Assembly: GCA_903938955.1 (NCBI GenBank)
Contig: CAJAFJ010000574.1
Coordinates: forward strand, 1-6,253
Direction of reading: 5' to 3'
Source of the DNA: an uncultured beta proteobacterium
GTDB taxonomy: Bacteria; Pseudomonadota; Gammaproteobacteria; Burkholderiales; Burkholderiaceae
Length of the DNA stretch: 6,253 bases
A model generated the notes under the pieces. That model ran no database searches. It saw nothing but the letters and a program-made list of their open reading frames with translations, and was not told the DNA's origin. Each line of letters opens with the position of its first letter. Position 1 is the first letter of the stretch. Both the position numbers and the translations under genes were made by a program. Below, one piece after another: positions 5,200-6,253 of the stretch.

Positions 5200-6253
5200 T
5201 TATTTGCCTTTTTTAAAGCTGTTGTAGGCATTGGCCATGGCTTCACGGGCTTCATTGGTGAAGCTGCTGGGCGGAATCATCTTGGCGAAATCAGCTGGTG
5301 GAACAAAAATAGTCTTGTTGCCTGCAATTTCAGGTTTGACCTTGTCGATAGCTGCCTTGTTGCCGGTGGGGTAATTCATCTCATTGGACATGCGGGCCGC
5401 GTTTTCGGTACGCAGGTAGAAGTCGATGAACGCATGGGCATTGGCGGGGTGCTTGGCATCTTTGGTGAGCGCGATCGTGTCAAAGAAGATCAGGGCACCC
5501 GTGCTGGGCAGCAGTGACTCAATCACATCCTTGGAGCCATTGTCTTTGGCGCGCCCAGCCGCCATGTTGATGTCACCCGAGTAACCAATAGCGACACAGG
5601 CCTTGCCGCCCGCGATGTCATCAATCATGGTCGAGCTGAACAAACGCACATCCTTGCGGACTTTGGCCAGCATGTCAGCAGCGCTCTTGTAATCAGCCGG
5701 ATCGTTGGAATAGGCGTTTTTGCCAATGTAATGCAGCGCGACCGGAACGATCTCGGTGGGTGAATCCAGGTAGGCGATACCGCAGGATTTCAGCTTGGCG
5801 GTGTACTTGGGGTTGAACACCAGGTCCCAGGCGTTTTCAGGCATGGGCATGCCCGCCAGCGCTTTATCAACCTTGGTCTTGTTGATGCCCACGGTCGTGA
5901 AATTCCAGGCCCATGGCACCAGGTGCTTGTTGCCGGGGTCGGCATTCACCAGCTTCTCCATGACGGCCGGGTCCAGATTGGCCAGATTGGGGATTTTTGA
6001 CTTGTCCAAGGGCTGCAGCAAACCCCCTTCAATCTGGGGTTTGGCAAACACCGTGCCCGGTACCACGATGTCGTAGCCCGAATTGCCCGCCACCAGCTTG
6101 GCGTGCAGGGCCTCATTGGTCTCGAAGGTGTCGTAATTGACCTTGATGCCGGACTCTTTCTCGAAGGCGGCAATCATGCCTTCAGGCACGTAATCCACCC
6201 AGTTGTAGATGTTGAGAATTTTCTCTTCGGTGTTAACCGCCGCCACAGGGGCG
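5200..6253 (-). CDS. potF: PotF-like periplasmic polyamine (putrescine)-binding protein, N-terminus beyond window
   Basis: This is the extracytoplasmic solute-binding protein that captures polyamine for PotGHI. In the visible 350 codons, the first residues (APVAAVNTEEK) look like the end of a signal peptide plus the mature start; the start codon lies past the right edge. The sequence aligns along its length with E. coli PotF: ILNIYNWVDY, DPGNKHLVPWAW, KLKSCG, ACVAIGYSGD, FFDTIAL and MNYPTGN. The two cysteines, visible residues 157 and 219, match the PotF disulfide pair. Pocket residues in this alignment that are kept include Trp18 and Asp20 (NWVDY), Glu167, Asp227, Phe257/Asp258 and Tyr294. 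Two differ: Val19 where PotF has Ser, and Tyr224 where PotF has Trp. Putrescine is the likely ligand, but spermidine or another diamine cannot be excluded. A terminator follows 22 nt after the TAA. Confidence 0.93.
   Translation of the reverse strand, partial: APVAAVNTEEKILNIYNWVDYVPEGMIAAFEKESGIKVNYDTFETNEALHAKLVAGNSGYDIVVPGTVFAKPQIEGGLLQPLDKSKIPNLANLDPAVMEKLVNADPGNKHLVPWAWNFTTVGINKTKVDKALAGMPMPENAWDLVFNPKYTAKLKSCGIAYLDSPTEIVPVALHYIGKNAYSNDPADYKSAADMLAKVRKDVRLFSSTMIDDIAGGKACVAIGYSGDINMAAGRAKDNGSKDVIESLLPSTGALIFFDTIALTKDAKHPANAHAFIDFYLRTENAARMSNEMNYPTGNKAAIDKVKPEIAGNKTIFVPPADFAKMIPPSSFTNEAREAMANAYNSFKKGK

Overview
The window carries a polyamine (putrescine-type) ABC transporter operon, a PuuC-like aldehyde dehydrogenase gene, and the start of a phosphate-transporter gene. 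All intact genes lie on the minus strand, so transcription runs from right to left. The moderately high GC content, the protein sequences and the Pst/Pot style suggest a betaproteobacterium, probably order Burkholderiales (Comamonadaceae-like). That placement rests on general resemblance, not on a marker gene.

Layout in transcription order: potF (periplasmic polyamine-binding protein, signal peptide cut off by the right edge, to 5200); an intrinsic terminator-like hairpin (5141-5177); potG (ATPase, 5107-4007); potH (permease, starting 1 nt after the potG stop); potI (permease, 9 nt after potH); then, after a 70-nt gap, a 489-residue aldehyde dehydrogenase (2138-669). The transporter would import putrescine or a related polyamine. 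The dehydrogenase would oxidise an aldehyde made from it, such as gamma-glutamyl-gamma-aminobutyraldehyde or 4-aminobutyraldehyde, towards GABA. The other enzymes of such a pathway are not in the window and may lie beyond the right edge. The hairpin after potF would give more potF message than potGHI message, which fits the usual need for excess binding protein.

Between the dehydrogenase and pstS (423-668) lie a short, frameshifted relic resembling an IS3-family transposase on the plus strand (about 536-664), a weak candidate terminator (536-557), and a convincing PhoB-type promoter for pstS: two TGTCACA half-sites 11 bp apart, a TATATT -10 element, and a 7-bp inverted repeat near the predicted transcript start. 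The pstS gene begins at 422 and is cut by the left edge after 140 codons.

No new or undescribed system is visible; the gene content is ordinary transport and catabolism. The points most worth a second look are the intra-operon terminator, the pstS control region, the transposase relic and the altered ligand-pocket residues of PotF.
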